64,000 bases of DNA from Acidisphaera sp. L21 (GTDB lineage: Bacteria > Pseudomonadota > Alphaproteobacteria > Acetobacterales > Acetobacteraceae): contig NZ_LMUY01000008.1 in NCBI RefSeq assembly GCF_009765685.1, positions 1 to 64,000 on the forward strand, in the 5' to 3' direction. Both the position numbers and the translations under genes were made by a program. How positions within the stretch are numbered: position 1 is the first letter of the stretch; each line of letters begins with the position of its first letter. Below are positions 36,095 to 45,532 of the stretch, piece by piece. The notes below the pieces were generated by a model. It was not told the DNA's origin and did no database searches. It saw nothing but the letters and a program-made list of their open reading frames with translations.

Positions 36095-37168
36095 CTAGCC
36101 TGGGGTTTGTCCTGCCATCAATTCAACCAAGTAGCGCGACCATTTCGCTGCCTGTTCATAGGTGTAATGGCCACGCGTGGTCAGATCTGCGGGCAGCAGC
36201 ACGTAATGGGCCCCCGGGATCTTCGCCACCGCCGGGCCCACCGTGTTCAGCACCGCCGGGTTCACGTCATCATCGGCTGAGTTGATCGCCAGCAGATGCG
36301 TGGTGATCCTGGGCAGCAGGTCTTCCGGCGCGTAGTCCATCACCGCCTCCGTCGCATACACGCTGTCGCGCGCATCGGCGTGCCGGGCGTTGTCCACCAT
36401 GCGGCGATACAGTGCGTCGCCTGCATCCACACTCGGCGCCACCTGCGCCAGCGCCTGCACATTATCCGTCAGCAACCGGCCGGCCGGGGCGGTGAAGGTC
36501 CATTGCATGGGCGGCGTCGTGTAGTTGCCATCCTGCCAGCCCGGATCGTTGCGGATCGCCTCGATCGCTACGCGGCGGGAGATCCAGTTGCGGCCCGAAA
36601 TACGCACCGGCTGGCTGGCCATCGGCACTGCTGCGTCCATGAAATCCGGATACATGCCGGCGAACATCCACGTCTGCATGCCACCCATCGAGGCGCCGAG
36701 CACCAGGCGCAGATGATGCACGCCAAGTCCCTGCGTCACCTGCTGATAGGTTGCCCGCACCATGTCGCCGTAGCGGTAATGCGGAAACGCCATCTTCAGC
36801 CCATCCGACGGCTTAGCCGATCCGCCGCGCCCGATCCCGTCCGGCAGAATGACGTAGAATTTCGCCGCATCCATCGGCTTGCCCGGCGCGAACATCTCGT
36901 CGGCGAATGATGGGGTCAGCCAGTTCTTGCCGGTGCCGGAGGTACCATGCAGCAGCAGGATGGCGTTGGTGATCTCTCCCGCTGCATCGCGCTGCGGCAT
37001 GCCGATCGTCGTGGCGTGCAACGTCATCGCCGCCAGATGTTCCCCACTGGCAAAGGCGAAATCGTGCAGCACCGTGTCGGTTTCGGCCTGCCCTGGCCAT
37101 TTCGTCTGCGCGAACGCAGTGGGACCGCTCAGGGTCAGGGCAACGACGATGGCAAGGATCCGGCTCAT
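36095..37168 (-). CDS. Secreted MetX-like alpha/beta hydrolase
   Basis: A 357-residue protein with a signal peptide (AIVVALTLSGPTAFA) and an alpha/beta-hydrolase fold most like homoserine O-acetyltransferase: the nucleophile Ser is in LGASMGGMQTWMFAG, the acid is probably in AINSADDDVNP, and His is in TTRGHYTYE. MetX-type enzymes are cytoplasmic, so the export signal makes a biosynthetic role unlikely; an esterase or unknown acyl-transfer role is more plausible. I chose the ATG giving MSRILAIV. Confidence 0.8.
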   Translation of the reverse strand: MSRILAIVVALTLSGPTAFAQTKWPGQAETDTVLHDFAFASGEHLAAMTLHATTIGMPQRDAAGEITNAILLLHGTSGTGKNWLTPSFADEMFAPGKPMDAAKFYVILPDGIGRGGSAKPSDGLKMAFPHYRYGDMVRATYQQVTQGLGVHHLRLVLGASMGGMQTWMFAGMYPDFMDAAVPMASQPVRISGRNWISRRVAIEAIRNDPGWQDGNYTTPPMQWTFTAPAGRLLTDNVQALAQVAPSVDAGDALYRRMVDNARHADARDSVYATEAVMDYAPEDLLPRITTHLLAINSADDDVNPAVLNTVGPAVAKIPGAHYVLLPADLTTRGHYTYEQAAKWSRYLVELMAGQTPG

Positions 37169-37284
37169 GCGCCCATCATGCCGGCTCTGCCAGCAACCGC
37201 GCAACAGACGTCCGGTGCGGATCGACGCAGGTCGACCGTGGCGGATCGCCACAGGCCGACCACTGCAAAACCGCCGGAAATCAA

Positions 37285-37360
37285 TGGTGGAGCCAAGCGG
37301 GGTCGAACCGCTGACCTCCTGAATGCCATTCAGGCGCTCTACCAACTGAGCTATGGCCCC
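37285..37360 (-). tRNA. tRNA-Ala (anticodon GGC)
   Basis: A full cloverleaf on the minus strand: acceptor GGGGCCA pairs with TGGCTCC (one G-T), D-arm TAGCTCAGTTGGTAGAGC, anticodon stem CCTGA/TCAGG around ATGGCAT (anticodon GGC), T-arm GCGGTTCGACCCCGC. An encoded CCA is at 37285-37287. Confidence 0.97.
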
Positions 37361-37420
37361 ACACCCGCGAAGCGGGAGCGGCCTCTTAGCGCTCCCTCGC
37401 ACGGACATCAACCCACCTGG

Positions 37421-38065
37421 CTATGCAAAATCGGGGTGGATCGCGAACGTCGCCTCCGTCTTGGCCCGGATTTCGTCGAGGCTGACGTCTGGCGCCTTGT
37501 CCACCAGGGTCAAACCGGGGCGGCCGACGTCGAACACGGCCAGGTCGGACACGATCAAATTGACCACGCCGGCGCCCGTCAGCGGCAGGCTGCATTGCTT
37601 TAGGATCTTGGGCGAGCCGTCCTTGGCCGCATGCTCCATCAGCACCACGACCCGACGCACGCCAGCCACCAGGTCCATGGCGCCGCCCATGCCCTTCACC
37701 ATCTTGCCGGGGATCATCCAGTTCGCCAGGTCGCCATTCTCCGCCACCTGCAGCGCGCCCAGAATCGACAGCGCGATGTGGCCGCCGCGCACCATGGCGA
37801 ACGATTGGGCGCTGTCGAAGAATGACGTCGTCGGCAGCTTGGTCACCGTTTGCTTGCCGGCGTTGATCAGGTCGGCATCCTCCTCCCCCTCGAACGGGAA
37901 GGCGCCCATGCCCAGCATCCCGTTCTCGCTCTGGAGCTGGATGGAGACGCCGTCCGGGATGTGGTTGGCCACCAGCGTGGGGATGCCGATGCCGAGATTG
38001 ACGTAGAAGCCGTCCTGCAATTCGCGGGCGGCGCGGGCGGCCATTTGGTCGCGGGTCCATGCCAT
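37421..38065 (-). CDS. scoB: 3-oxoacid CoA-transferase subunit B
   Basis: A 214-residue beta subunit of succinyl-CoA:3-oxoacid CoA-transferase, which activates acetoacetate by moving CoA from succinyl-CoA. The catalytic Glu is in the family motif [13 protein letters not shown], and [15 protein letters not shown] is the usual N-terminal part. It follows scoA by 12 bases; the pair forms the enzyme. Substrate range could also include other 3-oxoacids (as in PcaIJ), which sequence alone does not settle. Confidence 0.93.
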   Translation of the reverse strand: MAWTRDQMAARAARELQDGFYVNLGIGIPTLVANHIPDGVSIQLQSENGMLGMGAFPFEGEEDADLINAGKQTVTKLPTTSFFDSAQSFAMVRGGHIALSILGALQVAENGDLANWMIPGKMVKGMGGAMDLVAGVRRVVVLMEHAAKDGSPKILKQCSLPLTGAGVVNLIVSDLAVFDVGRPGLTLVDKAPDVSLDEIRAKTEATFAIHPDFA

Positions 38066-38077
38066 GATCGTTCTCCC

Positions 38078-38788
38078 TCAGGCCGCACGCTTGCGTGTGG
38101 TGCGCTGCTCGATACGTTTTTCGACACCGGGCACCGCGATCATGCGCTGCACGAAAATGCCGGGCGTGATGATGTGGTCGGGATCCAGCGCGCCGGGCCC
38201 CACCATTTCCTCCACCTGCGCGATCGTCAGCTTGGCCGCGGTGGCCATGATCGGGTTGAAGTTGCGAGCGGTCATTCGGTAGACGAGGTTTCCCTCCGGA
38301 TCGGCCTTCCAGGCATGCACCAGGGCCAGGTCGGCCACCAATCCCGTCTCCATGATATAGTCGCGGTCGTTGAAGCGACGGACATCCTTGCCCTTGGCAA
38401 TGTCGGTGCCGGCGCCGGTGGCAGTATAGAAGGCAGGGATACCGGCGCCGCCGGCCCGGATCCGCTCGGCCAGGGTGCCCTGTGGGTTGAACTCGATCTC
38501 CAACTCGCCAGCCAGGTATTGCCGGGCGAAGGTCGCGTTCTCCCCAACGTAGGAGCTGATCATCTTACGGATCTGCCGTGTCACCAGCAGCAGTCCCAGC
38601 CCGGCGTCGTCCACACCGGCATTGTTGGAGATGACGGTCAGGTCCTTCACGCCGGATTCGCGCACGGCCTCGATCAGGATGGACGGAATGCCGCAGAGGC
38701 CGAACCCGCCGGACATGATGGTCATGCCATCGTGAAGCACGCCGGCCAGCGCATCCTTTGCCGTCTCGAACGTCTTGTTTACAGCCAT
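38078..38788 (-). CDS. scoA: 3-oxoacid CoA-transferase subunit A
   Basis: A 236-residue alpha subunit. The CoA-binding motif is [17 protein letters not shown] near the N-terminus; [13 protein letters not shown] and [13 protein letters not shown] are typical of this subunit. It pairs with scoB, and is divergent from dadA with about 110 bases between starts. Confidence 0.93.
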   Translation of the reverse strand: MAVNKTFETAKDALAGVLHDGMTIMSGGFGLCGIPSILIEAVRESGVKDLTVISNNAGVDDAGLGLLLVTRQIRKMISSYVGENATFARQYLAGELEIEFNPQGTLAERIRAGGAGIPAFYTATGAGTDIAKGKDVRRFNDRDYIMETGLVADLALVHAWKADPEGNLVYRMTARNFNPIMATAAKLTIAQVEEMVGPGALDPDHIITPGIFVQRMIAVPGVEKRIEQRTTRKRAA

Positions 38789-38901
38789 TGGCCCAGTTCC
38801 TTCCCGTTACCGTCACGCTGCCATTGCCGGGGCGGGAGAGCAATCTGGCATGGTATTCGTATGGCGTATGGTTCGACCCTGTTTTCGACAAGGAATTGCC
38901 C

Positions 38902-40158
38902 ATGAAGATCCTCGTGCTCGGCGCCGGCGTGGTCGGGACCACGACGGCTTATTACCTGCGTGAAGCAGGGCATGAGGTGACGGTGCTCGATCGCCAGCCG
39001 GGCGCCGGGCTGGAGACCAGCTTCGCCAATGCCGGGCAGGTGTCGCCGGGCTATTCGGCACCCTGGGCCGGGCCGGGTGTGCCGTTGAAGGCAATCAAGT
39101 GGATGATGATGACGCATCGACCCCTGGTCATCCGCCCGTTGCTGGAGCCGTTCATGTGGCGCTGGATGGCCCTGATGCTGCGCAATTGCACCGAGGCCGC
39201 CTACCACGTGAACAAGGGACGCATGGTGCGGCTGGCGGAATATTCGCGTGACTGCCTACTGGCGCTGCGGGTCGACACCGCCATCCGCTACGACGACCGC
39301 CAGCGCGGCACGCTGCAACTGTTCCGCACACAGAAGCAGCTGGATCACGTGGCGGAAGACACCGCCGTGCTGGACGAGGGCGGCGTGCCCTACAACGTGC
39401 TGGATCATGCCGGCTGCGTCGCGGCCGAACCCGCCTTGGCCCACGCGAAGGGCACCTTCCTCGGCGGCCTGCAATTGCCCGGCGACGAAACCGGCGACGC
39501 GCATCAATTCACCCAACGCCTCGCCGCTCTGGCCGCGGAAAAGGGCGTGGTGTTCCAGTATGGCACGGAGATCGAGCGGATCGACCAAGCTGGCGGCCGC
39601 GCCACCGCCGTCGTCGCCGGCGGCGTGACCTATCCGGTGGACCAGTTGGTCGTGGCGCTGGGCAGCTACTCCCGCAAACTGCTCGGCCCGTTGGGGATCG
39701 ACATCCCGGTCTACCCGGTGAAGGGCTATTCCATCACCATCCCGATCGAGTCCGAGGCTGGCGCCCCCGTCTCCACCGTCATGGACGAGACCTATAAGGT
39801 GGCGATCACCCGGCTGGGCGACCGCATTCGGGTTGGTGGCACGGCAGAACTCGCCGGGTTCAGCGCCGTGCTGTCGGAGCCGCGGCGGGAAACGCTCGCC
39901 TATTCCGTCAGCAATCTGTTCCCCGAGGGCGGCGACGTGAAGAAGGCCAGCTTCTGGACCGGATTGCGCCCGATGACGCCGGACGGAACGCCGATCATCG
40001 GCCGCACCAAGATCGACAATCTTTGGCTGAACACCGGTCATGGCACGCTGGGATGGACGATGTCCTGCGGCTCGGCCCGGGTATTGGCGGATCTGATCTC
40101 GGGCAAGCAACCGGATATCCAGTTCGACGACCTAGCGATCAGCCGCTACGCCGCCTAG
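38902..40158 (+). CDS. dadA: D-amino acid dehydrogenase small subunit
   Basis: A 418-residue FAD-dependent oxidoreductase that oxidises D-amino acids (mainly D-alanine) and feeds the electron chain. The FAD-binding motif is [20 protein letters not shown] at the start, and [20 protein letters not shown] and [19 protein letters not shown] are DadA hallmarks. I chose the ATG giving [10 protein letters not shown] 24-base tandem duplication spans its stop codon. Confidence 0.95.
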   Translation: MKILVLGAGVVGTTTAYYLREAGHEVTVLDRQPGAGLETSFANAGQVSPGYSAPWAGPGVPLKAIKWMMMTHRPLVIRPLLEPFMWRWMALMLRNCTEAAYHVNKGRMVRLAEYSRDCLLALRVDTAIRYDDRQRGTLQLFRTQKQLDHVAEDTAVLDEGGVPYNVLDHAGCVAAEPALAHAKGTFLGGLQLPGDETGDAHQFTQRLAALAAEKGVVFQYGTEIERIDQAGGRATAVVAGGVTYPVDQLVVALGSYSRKLLGPLGIDIPVYPVKGYSITIPIESEAGAPVSTVMDETYKVAITRLGDRIRVGGTAELAGFSAVLSEPRRETLAYSVSNLFPEGGDVKKASFWTGLRPMTPDGTPIIGRTKIDNLWLNTGHGTLGWTMSCGSARVLADLISGKQPDIQFDDLAISRYAA

Positions 40159-40183
40159 CGGATCAGCCGCTACGCCGCCTAGC
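40137..40183. repeat. 24-bp tandem duplication across the dadA stop
   Basis: The 24 bases at 40137-40160, including the last codons and TAG stop of dadA, are repeated at once in 40161-40183 (23 bases, identical). The second copy repeats the stop codon and reaches the maf stop region at 40179, so the two convergent ends share repeated sequence. A recent slippage event is the simplest reading. Confidence 0.95.
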
Positions 40184-40769
40184 TTGGAATGATGCCATGC
40201 TGCCGCAGAAACCCGAGCAACGGCAGCATCGGCAACCCCAAGATGGCAGCGTGTTCGCCTTCGACACGGTCGAAGAGCTGCATGCCCAGCCCCTCCATCC
40301 GGTAGCTGCCGACGCTAGACAGGATGGCCTCGCCCTCGGCCTCCATATAGGTGTCGAGGAAGGTGTCCGAAAACGCCCGCATCGCCAGCACTGGCCGGGC
40401 TACGTGATGCCAAACCGAACGGCCACCACGCCAACATGTCACGGCCGTGACGAGTTCGTGCGGCCGGCCACGTAATTGCACCAGTTGCGCCCGGGCAGCG
40501 GCACGGTCCGGTGGTTTGTCGAACCAGGCGCCGTCGCACACCAGCAACTGGTCGCACCCGATCACCAACACATCCGGATCGCGCACCCGCATCGCCTTGG
40601 CGTCCGCCAGGGTCAGCGCGGTTTCCGTGGCGTCGGCGCCATCGGCCGCCATCGCTTCCTTGATCGCCGCCTCGTCCACTGCGACCGGCTTGACCGTGAA
40701 GCTCAGTCCGGCGGCTTCCATCAAGACCCGGCGCGTGACGGAACCACTGGCTAGCACCACCGATATCAC
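40179..40769 (-). CDS. maf: Maf-family nucleotide pyrophosphatase
   Basis: A 196-residue pyrophosphatase that removes non-canonical nucleotides. It has [20 protein letters not shown] at the start, [16 protein letters not shown] in the middle and [18 protein letters not shown] near the end, the three family motifs. I chose the GTG at 40767-40769, which overlaps the stop of the DUF299 gene (GTGA). The DUF299-maf order next to the origin matches Caulobacter and Rickettsia. Confidence 0.93.
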   Translation of the reverse strand: MISVVLASGSVTRRVLMEAAGLSFTVKPVAVDEAAIKEAMAADGADATETALTLADAKAMRVRDPDVLVIGCDQLLVCDGAWFDKPPDRAAARAQLVQLRGRPHELVTAVTCWRGGRSVWHHVARPVLAMRAFSDTFLDTYMEAEGEAILSSVGSYRMEGLGMQLFDRVEGEHAAILGLPMLPLLGFLRQHGIIPS

Positions 40770-41620
40770 GGCGGCGTGGCGCCGTGTTTCTGCCGGTTGT
40801 GCCAGGCTTCCATCAATTGCAGCACCGTGGCGGCCGTTTCCTCGATGGATCGGCGGGTCACGTCGATGACCGGCCAGCCGCGGCGATTGCAGATGCGGCG
40901 GGCCCACAGCAATTCGTCCTTCACCGTGTCCTGGTCGACGTAATCGGTGGTGTCCTGCCGCATCGGCCCGCCATGGGCGATCATCCGCAGCCGATGCCGC
41001 CGGATCTCGATCAGCGCCGGCGGATCCAGCGTCAGCCCGATCACCGGGCATTTCGGTTCGGCCAGGCCAGGTGGGTCAGGCAAGCCCGGCACCAACGGGA
41101 CATTCGCCGCCTTCACGCCGCGATTGGCCAGATAGAACGACGTGGGAGTCTTAGAGGAACGGGATACGCCCACCAGGATCACATCCGCCTCGGCAATTCC
41201 GGCCTGGGCCTGGCCGTCGTCATGCGCCAGCACGAAATGCATCGCGTCGATGCGACGAAAATAATCCGCGTCCAGCACGTATTGGCGACCTGGGCGGCTG
41301 GCGGCTTTCTCGCCGATCTCCTCCTGCAACATGTCCATCACCGGGTCGAGCACATTGACCACCGTCAGCCCCAGCCGGTCGGTGACACGGGCCAGTTCCT
41401 CCCGCAGCCCGGTATCCAACAGTGTGGACAGCACCGGGCCGGGCTCGGCCTCGATCCCTTCCAGCACGCGATGCAGTTGGAACCGCGTCCGGATCAGGCT
41501 CCAGCGATGATACAGGATCGAGACATGCTCGAACTGCGACACCGTCGCCCGCGCGATCGAGTTCAAAGTCTCTCCGGTCGCGTCCGAGACGAGATGGAGG
41601 TTGAGCCGTTCGGTGACCAT
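40766..41620 (-). CDS. Pyruvate,phosphate dikinase / PEP synthase regulatory protein (DUF299)
   Basis: A 284-residue bifunctional Ser/Thr kinase and Pi-dependent phosphorylase that switches PPDK or PEP synthase. The P-loop is [13 protein letters not shown], preceded by [17 protein letters not shown] at the N-terminus; [18 protein letters not shown] and [16 protein letters not shown] are at the C-terminal end. The ATG giving [13 protein letters not shown] is chosen. This is the RP001 homologue that borders the origin in Rickettsia and Caulobacter. Confidence 0.93.
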   Translation of the reverse strand: MVTERLNLHLVSDATGETLNSIARATVSQFEHVSILYHRWSLIRTRFQLHRVLEGIEAEPGPVLSTLLDTGLREELARVTDRLGLTVVNVLDPVMDMLQEEIGEKAASRPGRQYVLDADYFRRIDAMHFVLAHDDGQAQAGIAEADVILVGVSRSSKTPTSFYLANRGVKAANVPLVPGLPDPPGLAEPKCPVIGLTLDPPALIEIRRHRLRMIAHGGPMRQDTTDYVDQDTVKDELLWARRICNRRGWPVIDVTRRSIEETAATVLQLMEAWHNRQKHGATPP

Positions 41621-41800
41621 GGGTGCGAGGATAGCGGGGATAACTGGGTCCGCCAGGGGGGATCGACGGAGACGCAAATTCCAGCGGGGATATCTACGAC
41701 ACCCTCGTCCTCACGGGGACGTTATCTGAAGGGCGGGGCGACCTATCGGGGACAGACCCGAAACCCTCGGTAAACTCAATACCTTGCAGTGCGATCCCGC

Positions 41801-41809
41801 TGTGGATGG
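41801..41809 (-). promoter_or_regulatory. Weak DnaA-box-like site
   Basis: CCATCCACA on the minus strand has 7 of 9 matches to the consensus. It faces the perfect box 37 bases away. Only modest support by itself. Confidence 0.4.
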
Positions 41810-41845
41810 AATCCAGTCCTACGCCCCACAGCCTGAGGTACCCTG

Positions 41846-41854
41846 TTATCCACA
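41846..41854 (+). promoter_or_regulatory. DnaA box
   Basis: TTATCCACA matches the consensus DnaA box exactly. It is in the hemE/DUF299 gap, next to an AT-rich stretch. DnaA bound here would open the neighbouring DNA for replication. Confidence 0.7.
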
Positions 41855-41912
41855 GGGTCCCACTACACACTCCATCTATCTAAGAGTCTTTCTTTGCTTA
41901 TAGATGTGAGGT

Positions 41913-42938
41913 GTGAAGTCTTCGTTTCTCCGTGTGCTGGCAGGCGAACCAGTCTGGCCGCCCCCCGTCTGGCTGATGCGCCAGGCTGGCCGCTATTTGC
42001 CGGAGTATCGGTCGGTGCGCGCGCAGGCGGGTGGGTTCATGGACCTGTGCCTCAACCCGGCACTCGCGACAGAGGTGACACTGCAGCCGATCCGCCGTTT
42101 CGGCTTCGACGCGGCGATCCTGTTTTGCGATATCCTGATGTTGCCCCACGCGTTGGGCCAGGATCTTCGTTACGCAGAGGGCGAGGGGCCATTACTGGCG
42201 CCGATCCGCGACGCCACCAGCTTCGCCAAACTGGATACCAGTCGGGCAGCGGACGTCACCGCGCCGATCATGCAGGCCGTCAGCCGCATCCGGGCCGAAT
42301 TGCCGCCAGACAAGGCGCTGATCGGGTTCGCCGGTAGTCCGTGGACGGTGGCGTGCTACATGGTGGAGGGTCACGGTTCGAAGGAATTCGCGGCCGTCCG
42401 TGGCCTGGCCTATCGCGATCCGCCGCTGTTCGACGCGCTGATCGCGCTACTGGTCGACCAGACGGTCAGCTATCTGCTCGCCATGGTCGACGCGGGCGCC
42501 GACACGGTGATGCTGTTCGATTCCTGGGCCGGCGTGCTGCCCGCCGCGCAGTTCCGCCGTTTCGTGATCGAGCCGACGCGGCAGATCGTCGCCGGGCTGC
42601 GGGCGGTGCATCCGGATCTGCCAGTGATCGGTTTCCCGCGCCTCGCCGGGTCGCTGCTGGGCGAATACACGCGGGCGACGGGCGTGCAGGCGGTGGGGAT
42701 CGATACCTCGATGGACCCCGCATGGGCCGCGTCAACGGTGCCGTCGACTGTCGCGGTGCAGGGCAATATGGATCCGTTGGCCTTGGTCGCGGGCGGTCAG
42801 GCACTGGTAGACGCGGCACAGGCCGTGCTGCAGGCGTGGCGGGGCCGTCCCGGGATCTTCAACCTCGGCCATGGGATCGTGCCGGAGACGCCGCCGGAGC
42901 ATGTGGCGGCGCTGATGGACCTGATCCGCCGTGCTTGA
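41913..42938 (+). CDS. hemE: Uroporphyrinogen decarboxylase
   Basis: A 341-residue enzyme that decarboxylates uroporphyrinogen III to coproporphyrinogen III in heme synthesis. The N-terminal signature is WLMRQAGRYLPEYR and the acidic catalytic region is FCDILMLPHALGQDL; GFAGSPWTVACYMVEG is also typical. Start is the GTG at 41913, just right of the origin region. Its stop overlaps hemH by 8 bases. Confidence 0.97.
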   Translation: MKSSFLRVLAGEPVWPPPVWLMRQAGRYLPEYRSVRAQAGGFMDLCLNPALATEVTLQPIRRFGFDAAILFCDILMLPHALGQDLRYAEGEGPLLAPIRDATSFAKLDTSRAADVTAPIMQAVSRIRAELPPDKALIGFAGSPWTVACYMVEGHGSKEFAAVRGLAYRDPPLFDALIALLVDQTVSYLLAMVDAGADTVMLFDSWAGVLPAAQFRRFVIEPTRQIVAGLRAVHPDLPVIGFPRLAGSLLGEYTRATGVQAVGIDTSMDPAWAASTVPSTVAVQGNMDPLALVAGGQALVDAAQAVLQAWRGRPGIFNLGHGIVPETPPEHVAALMDLIRRA

Positions 42939-44040
42939 CGGAACTGTAACGGCCGCCACCTCAGCCAACATGCAGAAGACCCGTTTGGCCGTCGTGTTGT
43001 TCAACCTCGGCGGCCCCGATCAGCCATCGTCGATCAAGCCATTTCTCATCAATCTGTTCAGTGACCCGGCGATCCTCCGTGTCCCGTTCTTCGTCCGGCC
43101 GTTCCTGGCACGGATCATCGCTGGCGCACGGTTGAAGCCTGCGACCGAGAACTACGCCATCCTCGGCGGCAGCTCGCCCTTGTTGGGGCTGACGAACGAG
43201 CAGGCTCGCTCGCTGGAAGCCGCCTTGCCGGAATTCGACGTGAAATGCTTCGTGGCGATGCGCTACTGGCAGCCCTTCAGCGCGGCGGTCGCGCGTGAGG
43301 TGCGGGATTGGCGTCCGGACGAAATCCTGCTGCTGCCGCTATATCCGCAGTATTCCACCACCACGACCGGTTCGTCGCTGACCGCCTGGCGCGAAGCCGC
43401 GGCCACGGCCGGGTTGGTGGCGCCGGTGACGAGCCTGTGCTGCTACCACGCCGACCCAGGCTACATCACCGCCACGGCGGATGGCGTGCGCAAAGCCTAC
43501 GACGCCGCCATGGCCGAACTTGATGGCAAGGTTCCCCTGCGCGTCCTGTTCTCCGCCCATGGTCTGCCCGAAACCATCGTCAAACGCGGCGATCCATATC
43601 AATACCAGATCGAACGCACGGCGGCGGCCACCGCACGGTCCTTGGCGATCGAGGGGCTGGATTGGTCCGTTTGCTACCAATCCCGCGCCACGCCGCAGAA
43701 ATGGCTGGACCCCAGCACCGAATACGCGATCGAGCAGGCGGCCCACGACAAGGTTGCGGTTCTGGTGGTGCCGATCGCGTTCGTGTCCGAACATTCCGAG
43801 ACGTTGGTCGAGTTGGACGTGGAGTATCGCGACCTGGCAGTGGCCAAGGGCGTCCCCGGCTATTTTCGCGCCCCGGCGCAAAACTCCGACCCGGCCTTTA
43901 TCGACAGCCTGGCCGAACTGGTGCGCAAGAGCCTGGCGCATGGTCCCGGCCTGTGCAGTTGGGCCGGTGGCCGAACCTGTCCCAAGAACCACAAGGATTG
44001 CCCGCACGCCCGCGCCGGGCAGTTGGAGATCGCCACATGA
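42931..44040 (+). CDS. hemH: Ferrochelatase
   Basis: A 369-residue enzyme inserting Fe2+ into protoporphyrin IX. The active-site His is in LFSAHGLPETIV and the acidic Glu is in VSEHSETLVELD; LLPLYPQYSTTTTGS is the substrate-side motif. The C-terminal Cys-rich part (CSWAGGRTCPKNHKDC) with the internal Cys in WSVCYQS could hold a [2Fe-2S] cluster, as in some alphaproteobacterial and animal enzymes; the spacing is not identical. The start overlaps hemE by 8 bases, and an ATG 13 codons in is another option. Confidence 0.96.
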   Translation: MLDGTVTAATSANMQKTRLAVVLFNLGGPDQPSSIKPFLINLFSDPAILRVPFFVRPFLARIIAGARLKPATENYAILGGSSPLLGLTNEQARSLEAALPEFDVKCFVAMRYWQPFSAAVAREVRDWRPDEILLLPLYPQYSTTTTGSSLTAWREAAATAGLVAPVTSLCCYHADPGYITATADGVRKAYDAAMAELDGKVPLRVLFSAHGLPETIVKRGDPYQYQIERTAAATARSLAIEGLDWSVCYQSRATPQKWLDPSTEYAIEQAAHDKVAVLVVPIAFVSEHSETLVELDVEYRDLAVAKGVPGYFRAPAQNSDPAFIDSLAELVRKSLAHGPGLCSWAGGRTCPKNHKDCPHARAGQLEIAT

Positions 44041-44711
44041 CGCCGTTACCGCTGCAATTGGTCATTTTCGATTGCGACGGCGTACTGGTGGATAGCGAAG
44101 GTCCCTCCAACCGCGTGGTGGCCGAGGAGATCACCAAGCTCGGTTGGCCGATGACCACGGCACAAAGCTGCACCCTGTTCGTCGGCCGCCGCCTGTCGGA
44201 CATCCCTCCGGTGATCGAGGCGCAGATAGGGCGCCCGCCGCCGGCAGACTGGGTGGAAATGCTGCGTGGCAGGATCGTCGCCGTTTTGTCGTCCGAAGTG
44301 GCCGCAATGCCGGGTGCGCATGATGCTTTGATGGCGACGACGGCGCTCGGCTTGCCCTATCGTATCGCCTCCAACTCGTCGCATGAGGAGATGGCGGTGA
44401 AGTTCGAACGGGTGGCGATGGTGCATCTGGTGCGCGACCGCATCCATAGCGCGCGGGACGTGGCACGCGGCAAACCGGCGCCGGACGTGTTTTTGCACGC
44501 CGCTGCCGCCGCTGGCGTGGCCCCCGCTGCCTGCATCGTGGTGGAGGACAGCGTGCCCGGCGCCATGGCCGCCGCCGCCGCGGGCATGGCCTGCATCGGC
44601 CTGGCCCCGCATGGTGACGACCCAGCGTTGCGCGCCACCGGGGCGGTTCTGATCCACTCGCTCGCCGAACTGCCTGCTCTGCTGCGCACCGCCATGGCAA
44701 GTGCTGCGTGA
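44037..44711 (+). CDS. HAD-family hydrolase
   Basis: A 224-residue phosphatase of the haloacid dehalogenase superfamily with a helical cap. Motif I is VIFDCDGVLVDSEG, motif II is RIASNSSHEE, and motifs III/IV are GKPAPDVFLHAA and CIVVEDSVPGAMAA. It resembles beta-phosphoglucomutase/phosphoglycolate phosphatase-like enzymes; the substrate is unknown. The ATG overlaps the hemH stop (ATGA). Confidence 0.9.
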   Translation: MTPLPLQLVIFDCDGVLVDSEGPSNRVVAEEITKLGWPMTTAQSCTLFVGRRLSDIPPVIEAQIGRPPPADWVEMLRGRIVAVLSSEVAAMPGAHDALMATTALGLPYRIASNSSHEEMAVKFERVAMVHLVRDRIHSARDVARGKPAPDVFLHAAAAAGVAPAACIVVEDSVPGAMAAAAAGMACIGLAPHGDDPALRATGAVLIHSLAELPALLRTAMASAA

Positions 44712-45532
44712 GGACGATCCATCTGCCGGACGGCACCGAACTTCCCATCATTGGCCAGGGTACCTGGCGCATGGGCGAGGGCCATCGTCCTGCCAAGGCC
44801 GAGGCGGACGCGTTGCGCGCCGGGCTGGATTTGGGAATGACGGTCATCGACACCGCCGAGATGTATGGCGATGGCGGTTCCGAAAAGGTGGTAGGGCAGG
44901 CGATCGCCGGACGTCGGGACGAGGTGTTCCTCGTCAGCAAGGTGTATCCGCAAAACGCCAATCTGCGCGCCATGGCCCGAAGCTGCGACGCCAGCCTGAA
45001 GCGTATGGGCACCGACCGGATGGATCTATACCTGCTGCACTGGCGCGGCGGCACGCCCTTGTCCGAAACTGTCCAGGCGTTTGAGACGCTGAAGGCTGCG
45101 GGCAAGATCTTGCGCTGGGGTGTTTCCAACCTCGATGTCTCCGACATGGAGGAGCTTGGGCCGGGCGACGCCGCCACCGACCAGGTGCTGTACAACCCTG
45201 AGGCACGCGGCATCGAGTTCGATCTGCTGCCCTGGTGCGCGCAACGCCATTTGCCGGTGATGGCCTATTCGCCGGTTGGCCAAGGCGGCGCGCTGCTGGA
45301 TCACCCGGCGATGCTGGCGATCGCGAAACGCCGTGGCGTGACGGCTGCCCAGGTGGCAATCGCCTGGTCCGTCCGGCTACCGGGCATCATCAGCATCCCC
45401 AAGGCGTCCGATTTGGGCCACGTGCGCGAAAACGCCGCGGCCGCGGTCTTGGAATTGCTGCCGGACGACATTGCCGCCATCGATGTAGCATTCCCGCCAC
45501 CCCGGAGGCGTCAGCCCCTCGAGATGCTGTAA
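44708..45532 (+). CDS. Aldo/keto reductase
   Basis: A 274-residue NADPH-dependent TIM-barrel oxidoreductase. The catalytic tetrad is visible: Asp and Tyr in VIDTAEMYGDG, Lys in FLVSKVYP, and His in YLLHWRGG. The cofactor end has ISIPKASDLGHVRENA. Start is the GTG at 44708, overlapping the HAD stop. The substrate is unknown. Confidence 0.93.
   Translation: MRTIHLPDGTELPIIGQGTWRMGEGHRPAKAEADALRAGLDLGMTVIDTAEMYGDGGSEKVVGQAIAGRRDEVFLVSKVYPQNANLRAMARSCDASLKRMGTDRMDLYLLHWRGGTPLSETVQAFETLKAAGKILRWGVSNLDVSDMEELGPGDAATDQVLYNPEARGIEFDLLPWCAQRHLPVMAYSPVGQGGALLDHPAMLAIAKRRGVTAAQVAIAWSVRLPGIISIPKASDLGHVRENAAAAVLELLPDDIAAIDVAFPPPRRRQPLEML

Larger units (their letters stand above)
41621..41912. other. oriC: Predicted chromosomal replication origin
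   Basis: A 292-base non-coding gap between the starts of the divergent DUF299 gene and hemE. It contains a perfect DnaA box TTATCCACA (41846-41854), a weaker inverted box TGTGGATGG (41801-41809), and an AT-rich stretch (about 41870-41905) with a GANTC site at 41884-41888 and an inverted ATCTAT/ATAGAT pair. hemE next to RP001/DUF299 is where Caulobacter and Rickettsia origins are found, and rsmG-parAB with parS is 22 kb away. The assignment is from context and these motifs. Confidence 0.65.
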
